Below are positions 1 to 6,309 of a DNA stretch of 8,252 nucleotides, in pieces. Within the stretch, counting starts at the first letter, position 1. Each line of letters opens with the position of its first letter. This DNA comes from Bacilli bacterium (lineage in GTDB: Bacteria; Bacillota_I; Bacilli_A; RF39; UBA660). The translations under genes were made by a program, and so were the position numbers. The DNA is taken from the NCBI GenBank assembly GCA_016302935.1, contig JAEDMO010000038.1, positions 1 to 8,252 of the forward strand, written 5' to 3'. Below the pieces are notes generated by a model, which saw only the letters and a program-made list of their open reading frames with translations, was not told where the DNA came from and searched no databases.

Positions 1-869
1 TTAGTTGCGGATGTTATTTGGTATAAATCTTTTTTTATGACATCCCCTATTGCATAAATTTTCTTGTTACTTGTTTCATAATTTTTGTTAACGATAATAT
101 AGTTATCTTCTTTTTTGACAGTATCAATAAATTTAGTATTTGGTATGTATCCGATACATACGAATAAGCCCTCTACTATAATTTCTTCGTTATTATTAAT
201 TACTATGGATTTTAGTTTTCCATTGCTACTATTTAATTTAACAATGGTAGAATTATATTTTATTTCAATGTTATCTTTGGCTAAAACTTTATTTATCATT
301 AGTGATTCGGCAGTAAAATGATCTTTTCTGTGGATTATTGTGACTTTTTTACATATGGCAGATAGATATAGTGCTTCTTCTAAGGCACTTCTGCTGCCTC
401 CCAAAACAGCAACATTCTTATTTTTGTAAAATGCTCCATCGCATAGGGCACAGTAACTAATTCCATTTCCTAATAATTTAGAGGCATTTTTTAATAATAA
501 TTGTCTTGGGCTTCTTCCGGTTGCTATGATTATGTATTTAGCTTTTATTATATTGTTTTTGGTAATTATTTTGTTATATGTTTTGCCTTTTTTGATATTA
601 ATTACTTCATCGGATAAATATTTAACTTTGAGATCATTTACTTGGGTGTATAGATTATAGGCAAAAGTAGGTCCGTCGATAGAAGGTATACCAGGATAGT
701 TTTCAATATTTATTATTTTATTTAGTTGCCCTCCTGGTGCTGATGATTCTATAATTATGTTGTCTACGCCTGCTCTACTTAGATAAAGGGACATACTCAT
801 CCCAGCTACACCGCTACCGATAATTGCAACATTATATTCTGATGACGTTTGAGTTTTCTTTTCCTTCAT
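1..869 (-). CDS. trxB: Thioredoxin-disulfide reductase (TrxB), C-terminal end cut off by the window edge
   Basis: This is a flavoenzyme that passes electrons from a nicotinamide cofactor through FAD to a redox-active disulfide and then to thioredoxin in the cytosol. It reads 289 residues before the edge; the family is usually a little over 300, so roughly 20 are missing. Visible are the FAD-binding GSGVAG (residues 18-23), GGQLNKIINIENYPG (46-60), the active-site CALC followed by DG (Cys140, Cys143) and a C-terminal AIGDV (273-277). The NADPH half departs from consensus: GGSRSA (157-162) replaces GGGDSA and HRKDHFTAE (180-188) replaces HRRDxFRA, so cofactor preference may differ. The ATG at 869 is the only sensible start, because an in-frame stop lies at 894-896 and the next Met is inside the FAD fold. 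An AGAGG lies about 10 bases upstream. It overlaps the end of lgt by 38 bases, implying translational coupling as last visible gene of the yvlD-lgt operon. Confidence 0.9.
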   Translation of the reverse strand, partial: MKEKKTQTSSEYNVAIIGSGVAGMSMSLYLSRAGVDNIIIESSAPGGQLNKIINIENYPGIPSIDGPTFAYNLYTQVNDLKVKYLSDEVINIKKGKTYNKIITKNNIIKAKYIIIATGRSPRQLLLKNASKLLGNGISYCALCDGAFYKNKNVAVLGGSRSALEEALYLSAICKKVTIIHRKDHFTAESLMINKVLAKDNIEIKYNSTIVKLNSSNGKLKSIVINNNEEIIVEGLFVCIGYIPNTKFIDTVKKEDNYIIVNKNYETSNKKIYAIGDVIKKDLYQITSAT

Positions 870-1641
870 AGTATAAATTCCTCTTTCTTCTTGTTAAGAT
901 GCCCGATATACCAATTATTAACAGAATAATTGAAACAATTTGGCTAATTCTAAAATTTTGAAAATATAGGCTGTCTTCTCTTAAGCCTTCAATAAAGAAG
1001 CGTCCTATACCATACCATATAAAGTATATGAACGTTTGGTCTCCATCTTTTATCTTTTTTATAAAATGTCTAATTATCATTAGTAGTGCAAACCCCAATA
1101 AGCACCATAATGATTCATAGAAAAATGTTGGTTGATGATAGGCACCATTTATATACATCCCATCAATAACAAAATTGGGAATGTGTAAGTTTTCTAAAAA
1201 ACTTCTAGATACTACCGGTCCATATGCTTCTTGGTTTAGGAAGTTACCCCATCTGCCAATTGCTTGGCCTAGTATTAAGAAAGGTACAATTACATCCATG
1301 GTTTTAAGTATGGGTCTTTCTTTTTTCTTACAATAATATATGATGTATAATGCGGAAGCGATAACTGACCCATATATAGCCATTCCACCTTCCCATATAT
1401 ATAAGACTGATAATAGATCGTCTTTGAATTCTTGAAAATTAAAGGTTACATAGTATAGTCGTGCTCCAATAATGGCTACGATAATTACATTAAATAATAA
1501 ATCGCTCATAAAAGCAGAACCAATATTTACTTTTCTTGCTTCTTTTAAGCAAAATGTTATTCCAATAATTATGGCAATTAAAATAAAAACGGAATAATAA
1601 TATATTTTTATATTACCTATCTCTAGCATGACATTATTCAT
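832..1641 (-). CDS. lgt: Prolipoprotein diacylglyceryl transferase (Lgt)
   Basis: This membrane enzyme transfers diacylglycerol from phosphatidylglycerol to the lipobox cysteine of prelipoproteins, the first step of lipoprotein maturation. The 269 residues match the usual family length, with about seven hydrophobic segments. The Lgt signature GQAIGRWGNFLNQEAYG is at residues 125-141, with the essential Arg130 and Asn133. HQPTFFYES (169-177) and YGIGRFFIEGLRE (210-222), with the conserved Arg214 and Glu218, follow. At the position of the E. coli loop histidine (HGG) there is Tyr90 in GGMAIYGS; tyrosine is a known variant in Firmicutes, so this is not evidence of inactivity. The ATG at 1641 overlaps the upstream gene by 8 bases and has AAAAAAGG about 9 bases before it; Met5 is a weaker alternative. 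Its place between a YvlD-like gene and trxB resembles the hprK-lgt-trxB neighbourhood of staphylococci and bacilli, but hprK is absent. Confidence 0.95.
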   Translation of the reverse strand: MNNVMLEIGNIKIYYYSVFILIAIIIGITFCLKEARKVNIGSAFMSDLLFNVIIVAIIGARLYYVTFNFQEFKDDLLSVLYIWEGGMAIYGSVIASALYIIYYCKKKERPILKTMDVIVPFLILGQAIGRWGNFLNQEAYGPVVSRSFLENLHIPNFVIDGMYINGAYHQPTFFYESLWCLLGFALLMIIRHFIKKIKDGDQTFIYFIWYGIGRFFIEGLREDSLYFQNFRISQIVSIILLIIGISGILTRRKRNLYYEGKENSNVIRI

Positions 1642-2077
1642 TTTTACCAGCCTTTTTTCTAATTATTGGTTTAATAATTAAGCCTTCCATTAGGATATTA
1701 AATAAAGATATTAATATAGCTATGAAAAACGGAATGATAATTCCTTTTAGTTCGAATTTGTCACCTAAGATAAAGCTTGTTATATATAATATTAATACGT
1801 TAATAAGTGGATAGAATAATCCCCATGTTAAAGCCGTAATAGGCAATGTTATATAAAATAATACAGGTTTTATTGTTTGGTTTAGAATATATATAATTAC
1901 TGCTGCTAAAAACGCATAGAATCCAAAAAATTTGTTAGATATGTATAGACTATCAAACATTATGGAAACGGTTATTAAGACTATGGCATAACAGATCATA
2001 TATAAAAGCCATTCTATAAATTTATTTTTAATAAATCTAGTATCTTTTTTTTCTTTTATAATAGTTACTTTTGTCAT
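1634..2077 (-). CDS. YvlD-like small membrane protein of the phage-holin-4 family
   Basis: A 147-residue integral membrane protein with about four hydrophobic helices (roughly residues 23-41, 49-66, 75-103 and 112-137) and a basic C-terminal tail (KKAGKNE). The central pattern LNQTIKPVLFYITLPITALT (65-84), followed by WGLFYPLIN and later by a polar FELKG turn, is the hallmark of the YvlD/phage holin family 4 group. Despite the name, members are usually chromosomal and not part of prophages; B. subtilis yvlD is next to hprK-lgt. The biochemical function is not established; an envelope-stress role has been suggested for Bacillus relatives. The ATG at 2077 is preceded by GGTGAT with a three-base spacer. 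It is the first gene of the yvlD-lgt-trxB unit and overlaps lgt by 8 bases. No holin/endolysin partner is nearby, so a phage lysis role is unlikely. Confidence 0.85.
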   Translation of the reverse strand: MTKVTIIKEKKDTRFIKNKFIEWLLYMICYAIVLITVSIMFDSLYISNKFFGFYAFLAAVIIYILNQTIKPVLFYITLPITALTWGLFYPLINVLILYITSFILGDKFELKGIIIPFFIAILISLFNILMEGLIIKPIIRKKAGKNE

Positions 2078-2092
2078 ATTATCACCAATTAA

Positions 2093-2101
2093 ATTATATC
2101 A
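2093..2101 (-). promoter_or_regulatory. Extended -10 promoter for yvlD-lgt-trxB
   Basis: Reading on the minus strand, TGATATAAT is a perfect extended -10 (TG-n-TATAAT). No convincing -35 lies 16-18 bases upstream, which an extended -10 can tolerate. The box ends only 15 bases before the yvlD ATG, and GGTGAT sits between, so the predicted mRNA leader is about 8-9 bases. It lies just after the tagO terminator, which supports a new transcription unit here. Confidence 0.55.
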
Positions 2102-2108
2102 TATTTTT

Positions 2109-2152
2109 AAAAAAAATAAATACATACGATAAAATTTGATAATGTATTTATT
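2109..2152 (-). terminator. Intrinsic terminator after tagO
   Basis: On the minus strand the arms AATAAATACAT (2152-2142) and ATGTATTTATT (2125-2115) are perfect 11-base reverse complements around a 16-base loop, followed by a run of T (2114-2109). The stem is AT-rich but long. It begins 7 bases after the tagO stop codon, so it separates tagO from the downstream yvlD operon, whose own -10 box follows directly. Confidence 0.65.
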
Positions 2153-2159
2153 ATAAGGC

Positions 2160-3194
2160 TTATTTTTTTCTTTCTCTAATAATGCTTGTTTTTATTAAAA
2201 ACCACATTACTAATATAAATAGGACGGTATAGATAATGATACCTAATATTCTATCTTGGATAATATAAATAATCGATGCTACTGCAAAAAGAATATCTAT
2301 TAAGTAGATAATTAAAATGGTTTTTTTGACAGATGAAGTCATATTCATAATTTGATGATGAAAGTGTTGTTTATCAGCTTTAGCAATTGATTCTTTTTTT
2401 AGTTTTCTTCTAATTATGGCACATATGGTATCGATAATTGGAATAGCAAGAAGAAATATTGGAACAATTACCGATGTGAATGTTACATTTTTAAAGCCTA
2501 ATAAAGCAATTACGGCGATTATGTAACCTAAGAACATACTACCTGTATCACCCATAAATATTTTGGCTGGTGGAAAATTATGCCATAGATAGCCAAGTGT
2601 ACTTCCTAGCATAATGAAGGTTAAAAAACATTCTAATGAATTATAACTATTGGTCATAATACAGATAATACCTATTGTTAAAAAGTAAATGCTTGATATA
2701 CCAGAAGATAGTCCATCTAAACCATCGATTAGGTTAATACAATTAATAATTGCAACGATAAAAATAATAGTTGCTGGTATTGATAAAAAACCAAAGTTGA
2801 TATATAATCCAAACGCACTTATTTCAGTTAAGACGATACCGCCATATAATGGAATTAAACTGCTGGCAATTATTTGACCAATTAATTTGTATCTAGCTTT
2901 TAGTGGATTAATATCATCGATTAGACCAGTTAAAATAATAATGAAACTGCCAATTAAAATGGAATTCATTAGAATAGATTGTTTTCCGAAAAGTACATAT
3001 CCTAAAAGAAAACTTAGAAACATACCCAAGCCACCTAATTTGGGCATAGTTTTTTGATGCATTCTTCTACTATCTTTAGGTATATCTAATGCACCTATAT
3101 AATATGCAATTTTTTTCATTAAAAACATAATTAGAAGGGAAAATACGAATGGTATTAATACCATTAAAATAATTCTTTTAAAATCTGCGTTCAC
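2160..3194 (-). CDS. tagO: Undecaprenyl-phosphate N-acetylglucosaminyl-1-phosphate transferase, TagO/WecA type
   Basis: A polytopic membrane enzyme that moves a sugar-1-phosphate (typically GlcNAc-1-P from UDP-GlcNAc) to undecaprenyl phosphate, starting wall teichoic acid or similar polymers on the inner membrane face. Motifs in order, numbered from the chosen start: DIPKDSRRMH-PKLGG near 37-56, the catalytic Asp pair in GLIDD (90-94), NCINLIDGLDGL (151-162), HNFPPAKIFMGDTGS (205-219) and the terminal HFHH (277-280). About ten hydrophobic helices are visible. The 344 residues fit the family. The longest frame opens with GTG at 3203, but that codon is inside the Shine-Dalgarno GAGGTGA (3206-3200); GTG at 3194 has ideal spacing and is preferred. 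It is a single-gene unit, divergent from agrB, with a terminator directly downstream. Sugar specificity cannot be read from sequence, and the rest of the pathway is outside the window. Confidence 0.92.
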   Translation of the reverse strand: MNADFKRIILMVLIPFVFSLLIMFLMKKIAYYIGALDIPKDSRRMHQKTMPKLGGLGMFLSFLLGYVLFGKQSILMNSILIGSFIIILTGLIDDINPLKARYKLIGQIIASSLIPLYGGIVLTEISAFGLYINFGFLSIPATIIFIVAIINCINLIDGLDGLSSGISSIYFLTIGIICIMTNSYNSLECFLTFIMLGSTLGYLWHNFPPAKIFMGDTGSMFLGYIIAVIALLGFKNVTFTSVIVPIFLLAIPIIDTICAIIRRKLKKESIAKADKQHFHHQIMNMTSSVKKTILIIYLIDILFAVASIIYIIQDRILGIIIYTVLFILVMWFLIKTSIIRERKK

Positions 3195-3212
3195 TTCTGT
3201 CACCTCAAGGTT

Positions 3213-3221
3213 ATTTTATCA
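3213..3221 (-). promoter_or_regulatory. Candidate extended -10 for tagO
   Basis: Minus strand TGATAAAAT is a TG-n -10 box with one mismatch to TATAAT. It ends six bases before the GAGGTGA ribosome site, the same promoter-to-ribosome-site spacing seen at yvlD and spoIIGA. A second candidate is TTGTTT (3266-3261), a 17-base spacer and TATATT (3243-3238), which would give a leader of about 36 bases. Sequence alone does not decide between them. Confidence 0.35.
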
Positions 3222-3295
3222 CATTTTTTATAAATTTAATATATGTTTTTATTTTTTGGAAAACAATTATTGTGCGATGTGTCATTTATTAGATT

Positions 3296-3344
3296 GAACG
3301 TTCTTTTTTTAATCAAAAATTAACGAAAAATGTCGATTAATCGA
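3296..3344. promoter_or_regulatory. Two perfect palindromes upstream of agrB, possible operators
   Basis: GAACGTTC (3296-3303) and the 12-base TCGATTAATCGA (3333-3344) are both perfect palindromes in an otherwise AT-rich stretch between the divergent tagO and agrB genes. The longer one starts with TGTCGAT (3331-3337), six of seven matches to the Spo0A box TGTCGAA, and its other half gives a weaker inverted copy. Regulator identity is inferred only; other dimeric repressors or activators would bind a site of this shape. Confidence 0.4.
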
Positions 3345-3350
3345 TAATAT

Positions 3351-3370
3351 ATTATTTATAGTTATTTATA
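3351..3370 (+). repeat. Ten-base tandem repeat just upstream of the agrB core promoter
   Basis: ATTATTTATA is followed directly by GTTATTTATA, a nine-of-ten match with one-helical-turn spacing. It ends where a -35 element would begin for the agrB -10 box. This is where an activator such as a LytTR protein would sit, but the repeat is pure A/T apart from one G, so composition may explain part of it. The spacing does not match the two-turn LytTR direct repeats of staphylococcal agr. Confidence 0.4.
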
Positions 3371-3391
3371 AAATATACCTATTTATTCTAA

Positions 3392-3400
3392 TGTTATACT
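3392..3400 (+). promoter_or_regulatory. Extended -10 promoter for agrBD
   Basis: TGTTATACT is an extended -10 (TG-n-TATACT, five of six to consensus). The position 17 bases upstream reads AATATA, so there is no recognisable -35. That fits a promoter relying on an activator. The leader to the TTG start of agrB would be about 22 bases, including AAGGAGG at 3414-3420. Confidence 0.5.
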
Positions 3401-3428
3401 TTTTTCAGATAGTAAGGAGGCATTATAT

Positions 3429-4037
3429 TTGAAGAAGTTTTTTATAAATAAGTCGCTTACGCTGATTAAAAAAAATAATAACAATTTGAGTGATATCAAG
3501 TTAGAGGAAATAGAATATGGTCTTGAGAGTCTTTATTTAACTTATACTAAATTTATTGTATTAACTGGACTTGCTATTATCTTAGGAATATTTAAAGAAT
3601 ATGTTATTTTGTTGGTTGCTTATAATGTTATTAGAACTTTTTCTTTTGGATTGCACGCTACTAAAAGTATATATTGTTTACTTTCTTCACTTATTTGTTT
3701 TATCGGTGGCGTTTATGTATGCGAGTATCTATATATTCCCCTTACAATAAAAATATTAGTCTCAATATTTTGTGTTTACTGTTTAATAAGGTATGCTCCT
3801 GCTGATACTGAGAAAAGACCCTTAATAAATAAAAAGAAAAGAGAAATGTATAAAGTTATAAGTGTTTTGTTAGGATGTTGTTACTTAGTGTTAATATGTA
3901 TTTTTAATAAGCATATTGTTAGTAATTATTTACTTGTTGGAATGGTAGAAGCAGTAATAATGATACATCCATTAATTTATAAATTGTTTAATCTTCCTTT
4001 TGATAATTACAAGAATTATAATTTTGGTCACAATTAA
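3429..4037 (+). CDS. agrB: AgrB-type peptide-processing membrane cysteine protease
   Basis: AgrB cuts the AgrD precursor at the C-terminal side of its core, forms the thiolactone ring and helps release the signal from the membrane. The 202 residues have about five hydrophobic segments (near 42-68, 82-101, 104-121, 139-158 and 164-182). The catalytic pair is visible in RTFSFGLHATKSIYC as His76 and Cys83, with the same seven-residue spacing as His77/Cys84 of S. aureus. APADTEKRPL (123-132) is the second conserved AgrB block. Translation starts at TTG: AAGGAGG lies eight bases upstream, and no in-frame ATG occurs until well into the protein. agrD follows after 36 bases, so the two form one unit ending at the terminator near 4217-4250. 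The agrBD pair faces agrC instead of being transcribed with it. Confidence 0.95.
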   Translation: MKKFFINKSLTLIKKNNNNLSDIKLEEIEYGLESLYLTYTKFIVLTGLAIILGIFKEYVILLVAYNVIRTFSFGLHATKSIYCLLSSLICFIGGVYVCEYLYIPLTIKILVSIFCVYCLIRYAPADTEKRPLINKKKREMYKVISVLLGCCYLVLICIFNKHIVSNYLLVGMVEAVIMIHPLIYKLFNLPFDNYKNYNFGHN

Positions 4038-4073
4038 TTTGTAGATAAAAATAATAAGGAAGGAGGGATTATT

Positions 4074-4196
4074 TTGAAATTTTTTGCAACTATTTTAACA
4101 GCTTTAGCTACTGTAGCTGCTAGTGTTGGAAGTCAAGCTTGTTCATATTGGTTTTTAGACGAACCTAAAATGCCTAAGAGTTTATTAGAAAAATAA
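4074..4196 (+). CDS. agrD: AgrD cyclic autoinducer peptide precursor, 40 residues
   Basis: This small ORF is TTG-initiated and has the strong ribosome site AAGGAGGG seven to eight bases upstream. It has the three-part AgrD layout: a hydrophobic, probably amphipathic membrane-binding leader (MKFFATILTALATVAASVGS, residues 1-20), a core around QACSYWFL (21-28) and the AgrB recognition tail DEPKMPKSLLEK (29-40), whose DEP-x-x-P-K pattern matches the S. aureus tail DEPEVPKE. Cys23 would form the thiolactone. If cleavage is before DEP, as in S. aureus, the ring is CSYWFL, six residues rather than five; cleavage after Phe27 would give a five-residue CSYWF ring. Residues upstream of Cys may remain as an exocyclic tail. 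It is co-transcribed with agrB and is the presumed ligand of the AgrC encoded opposite. The mature sequence is inferred. Confidence 0.92.
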   Translation: MKFFATILTALATVAASVGSQACSYWFLDEPKMPKSLLEK

Positions 4197-4216
4197 ATAA
4201 CGCTTTTTATAAATTT

Positions 4217-4250
4217 AAAATCTATCAAATTAGTCATTGATAGATTTTTT
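4217..4250. terminator. Bidirectional terminator between agrD and agrC, inside the agrC 3' end
   Basis: AAAATCTATCAA (4217-4228) and TTGATAGATTTT (4237-4248) are perfect 12-base reverse complements with an eight-base loop. A T run closes the plus-strand copy, and the A-rich left arm gives a T run on the minus strand, so it can stop both agrBD and agrAC transcripts. The agrC stop codon (4232-4230) lies at the edge of the stem, and one arm encodes the last agrC residues, KKSIN. Confidence 0.8.
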
Positions 4251-5552
4251 AATAGTTAATTTTTGAATATATAGTTTAGGTGTAACGTTAGTTTCGTTTT
4301 CAAATATTGGATTACTTTTTATAATCTTATTTACTAAACTTAAGCCATATCCCCTACCCGAACCTTTAGTAGAATAGCCAGTTTTATTAATACTAACTTC
4401 ATCAATTTCACCGCAGTAACTGTTGGAAATAATTACTGAAACATAATCTTGACGATTATATATTTCAATACCTATGTTTTTATCATCTGATATTATACTT
4501 GCTTCGATGGCATTATCTAAGTACACACCTAGAATTTTACATAATTCTTTATAGTCATTGCCTTTTAAATCATATAATAATGATTTGGAAACATCTTTGG
4601 GAATACTTATTGATACTTTTATTCCCATATTTTCGGCACGGTCAATTTTATAATAAAATAATCCTTTTAAACCATTTGAAGGTAAATAGCCTAACTTAGC
4701 ATATTTTTCTTTAGAAAATGTAGTTTTTTCTTTTAAGATACTATCAATATATTCGATAATGTCGTTTCTTTTACTCTTATCTATAAGTTTAGATTTTATG
4801 TTTACTAATGTATTTTTATTTTCGTGTCTATCTATTCTTTGATTTTCAATAATCATTTCATATTCTTTAACAAAATCTATTAAATTATCATATTCTTTAG
4901 TTAATCTTTCATTTTTGATGTTTTGCTTAATAAAACTAAATAAAATTGTTATAAAAACTATTATCGCAAATGATCCTATAAAAAAACTTTTAGTATTGCT
5001 ATTATTCATACCGGTTATAGCAAAGAAGAAGAAAAAAGCAATACAACAAATGGTGAGAATTATGTATGTTATGATTCTAGTATTTTGAGTTACTCGGGAT
5101 GATAATAATTTTTTTAATGGTTTTCTTAATGCTATAGCAAGAAATATAAAAACAGTACAAACCAATACATTACCTATAATTCCACCAGCCATAATATTAT
5201 ATATGTATCCGTTGTTTATATTAGTAAAAAAGAATAGAATAATTAAACAAAGCATTTCACTTGCAAGCAATAATATACTGTGTAGAAACGATACAAATAT
5301 TGCTTTAAATAATTTAAAATTAAATAGAAACTTAAATATTAATGTGTTTATTGCAAAATTGATTATGCCACGCATTGAATTACTAACATTATAATAGATA
5401 AAATTATAACCAATAGAATATGCTATAATTATAATTACTGTTATAGCTATTTTTTTCTTGGTAAATTTCTCATTGCTTAATAAATATCCAAATACTAAAC
5501 CAATACTAGTTAGACATAAACAACCAATAATATTACTTATATTTTCTAACAT
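4230..5552 (-). CDS. agrC: AgrC-type sensor histidine kinase, GHKL family
   Basis: The presumed receptor for the AgrD-derived peptide. The N-terminal half (about residues 4-210) has six or seven hydrophobic segments and forms the membrane sensor. A helical linker (210-240) leads to the phosphoacceptor region, where RHENKN places His243; families of this type usually read RHDxxN, so Asp is conservatively replaced by Glu. The ATP-binding domain follows, with the N-box LDNAIEAS (345-352, Asn347) and G-box KGSGRGYGLSLV (396-407). The total of 440 residues is normal for AgrC. The ATG at 5552 overlaps the end of agrA by 20 bases and has GAGG about 11 bases upstream, within agrA. It is the second gene of an agrA-agrC unit, the reverse of the classical order. 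The membrane half shows no family signature that would predict the ligand, so pairing with AgrD rests on position. Confidence 0.93.
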   Translation of the reverse strand: MLENISNIIGCLCLTSIGLVFGYLLSNEKFTKKKIAITVIIIIAYSIGYNFIYYNVSNSMRGIINFAINTLIFKFLFNFKLFKAIFVSFLHSILLLASEMLCLIILFFFTNINNGYIYNIMAGGIIGNVLVCTVFIFLAIALRKPLKKLLSSRVTQNTRIITYIILTICCIAFFFFFAITGMNNSNTKSFFIGSFAIIVFITILFSFIKQNIKNERLTKEYDNLIDFVKEYEMIIENQRIDRHENKNTLVNIKSKLIDKSKRNDIIEYIDSILKEKTTFSKEKYAKLGYLPSNGLKGLFYYKIDRAENMGIKVSISIPKDVSKSLLYDLKGNDYKELCKILGVYLDNAIEASIISDDKNIGIEIYNRQDYVSVIISNSYCGEIDEVSINKTGYSTKGSGRGYGLSLVNKIIKSNPIFENETNVTPKLYIQKLTIKKSIND

Positions 5553-6255
5553 ATTCTGCGAAGCCTCTTTTCATTCTGAAAGACATTAGTTTTTCAGTTA
5601 CACCATTTTTAAAAGTTATTGTTTCATTTTTGATATTAACTTCTCTTACTTTTTCAACGTTGACAATACAATTTTTATGGCATCGTTGAAAATTTGGTTG
5701 TAGTTTGGTTAGTAGTTCTTTTAGTTGGGCATTTATTCCATATTCATTGCCATCGATAGTAAAAATTGTCGTTCTTTTTTCCGGAGAAACTTTTATATAT
5801 AATATTTCGTCATAGGGTATTCGATAAGTAGAATGACAGTATTTGAAATTTAATACTTTCTTTTGGTTCAAGATGTTAAGAGCAGTCTTTAAACTTTTTT
5901 CTAATGTTTTTTCATACTTTGAAAATTTTGAAATATAGTCTAAGACCATCAGTCTAGATTCAAAAACTAAATCTTGGCATTCATAATGAGAGGTTAAAAT
6001 AATTATAATACTATTCCAATCATGTTCTCTAATTTTATCTGCAATATCTAATCCTGTTGTGCCCGGTAGTTCAATATCGAGAATATAAATTTTCTGTTCG
6101 TCATTATTTTTAATAATACTCTCAAACGTAGAATTGTAACTTTTGAATCTTGTAATCTTGTAGTCATAATCGTAAGGCATCATTACTTTATTTACGATTA
6201 ATCTAGTTTTTTCAACTACTTCGACATTATCATCACAAATTACAAATCTAATCAC
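5533..6255 (-). CDS. agrA: AgrA-type response regulator (receiver plus LytTR DNA-binding domain)
   Basis: A cytosolic two-component regulator, expected to be phosphorylated by AgrC and to bind DNA as a dimer. The receiver domain (1-120) has the acidic pair Asp8-Asp9, the phosphoacceptor Asp60 in LDIELPG, the Thr88/Ser89 switch and Lys110. The LytTR domain (about 135-238) shows the usual IPYDEILYIKV opening, FQRCHKNCIVN (189-199) and a terminal FRMKRGFAEYV. At 240 residues the length matches AgrA and VirR relatives. The start is GTG at 6255, with GAGGAG nine bases upstream; no in-frame ATG gives a complete receiver. It is the first gene of the unit, with a near-consensus promoter 26 bases upstream, and overlaps agrC by 20 bases. 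Known AgrA boxes are two LytTR repeats about 21 bases apart; no clear pair is seen in this window, so its targets remain open. Confidence 0.94.
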   Translation of the reverse strand: MIRFVICDDNVEVVEKTRLIVNKVMMPYDYDYKITRFKSYNSTFESIIKNNDEQKIYILDIELPGTTGLDIADKIREHDWNSIIIILTSHYECQDLVFESRLMVLDYISKFSKYEKTLEKSLKTALNILNQKKVLNFKYCHSTYRIPYDEILYIKVSPEKRTTIFTIDGNEYGINAQLKELLTKLQPNFQRCHKNCIVNVEKVREVNIKNETITFKNGVTEKLMSFRMKRGFAEYVRKYK

Positions 6256-6280
6256 TAACGCTCACTCCTCAGTCAAGTGT

Positions 6281-6309
6281 ATTATAACACCAATTATTTT
6301 TTATGTAAA
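6281..6309 (-). promoter_or_regulatory. Strong housekeeping promoter for agrA-agrC
   Basis: On the minus strand TTTACA (6309-6304), a 17-base spacer and a perfect TATAAT (6286-6281) make a near-ideal sigma-A promoter. The expected start is near 6274, giving a leader of about 20 bases with GAGGAG. This is the best promoter match in the window, suggesting the sensor pair is made constitutively or is limited by a repressor. Confidence 0.8.

Noticed and set aside
115..321. Open frame of 68 codons on the plus strand
   Set aside because: It lies antisense inside trxB, has no ribosome site, and shows no recognisable domain. The same applies to open frames at 2689-2877, 4499-4699, 5203-5394 and 6925-7179 inside tagO, agrC and sigE.
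1362..1391. Loss of the Lgt loop histidine as a sign of inactivation
   Set aside because: Tyrosine at this position occurs in other Firmicute Lgt proteins, and all other catalytic motifs are intact.
1634..2077. Prophage remnant based on the holin-family name
   Set aside because: There are no lysin, capsid, integrase or attachment sequences; YvlD-like genes are ordinary chromosomal neighbours of lgt.
3195..3203. TagO start at GTG 3203
   Set aside because: That GTG is itself part of the Shine-Dalgarno GAGGTGA; the GTG at 3194 has proper spacing.
3294..3327. LytTR-type AgrA direct repeat on the minus strand (TTCGTTAAT and AACGTTCAA)
   Set aside because: The two copies are 25 bases apart, not the 21-22 of known AgrA sites, match each other poorly, and the orientation is away from agrB.
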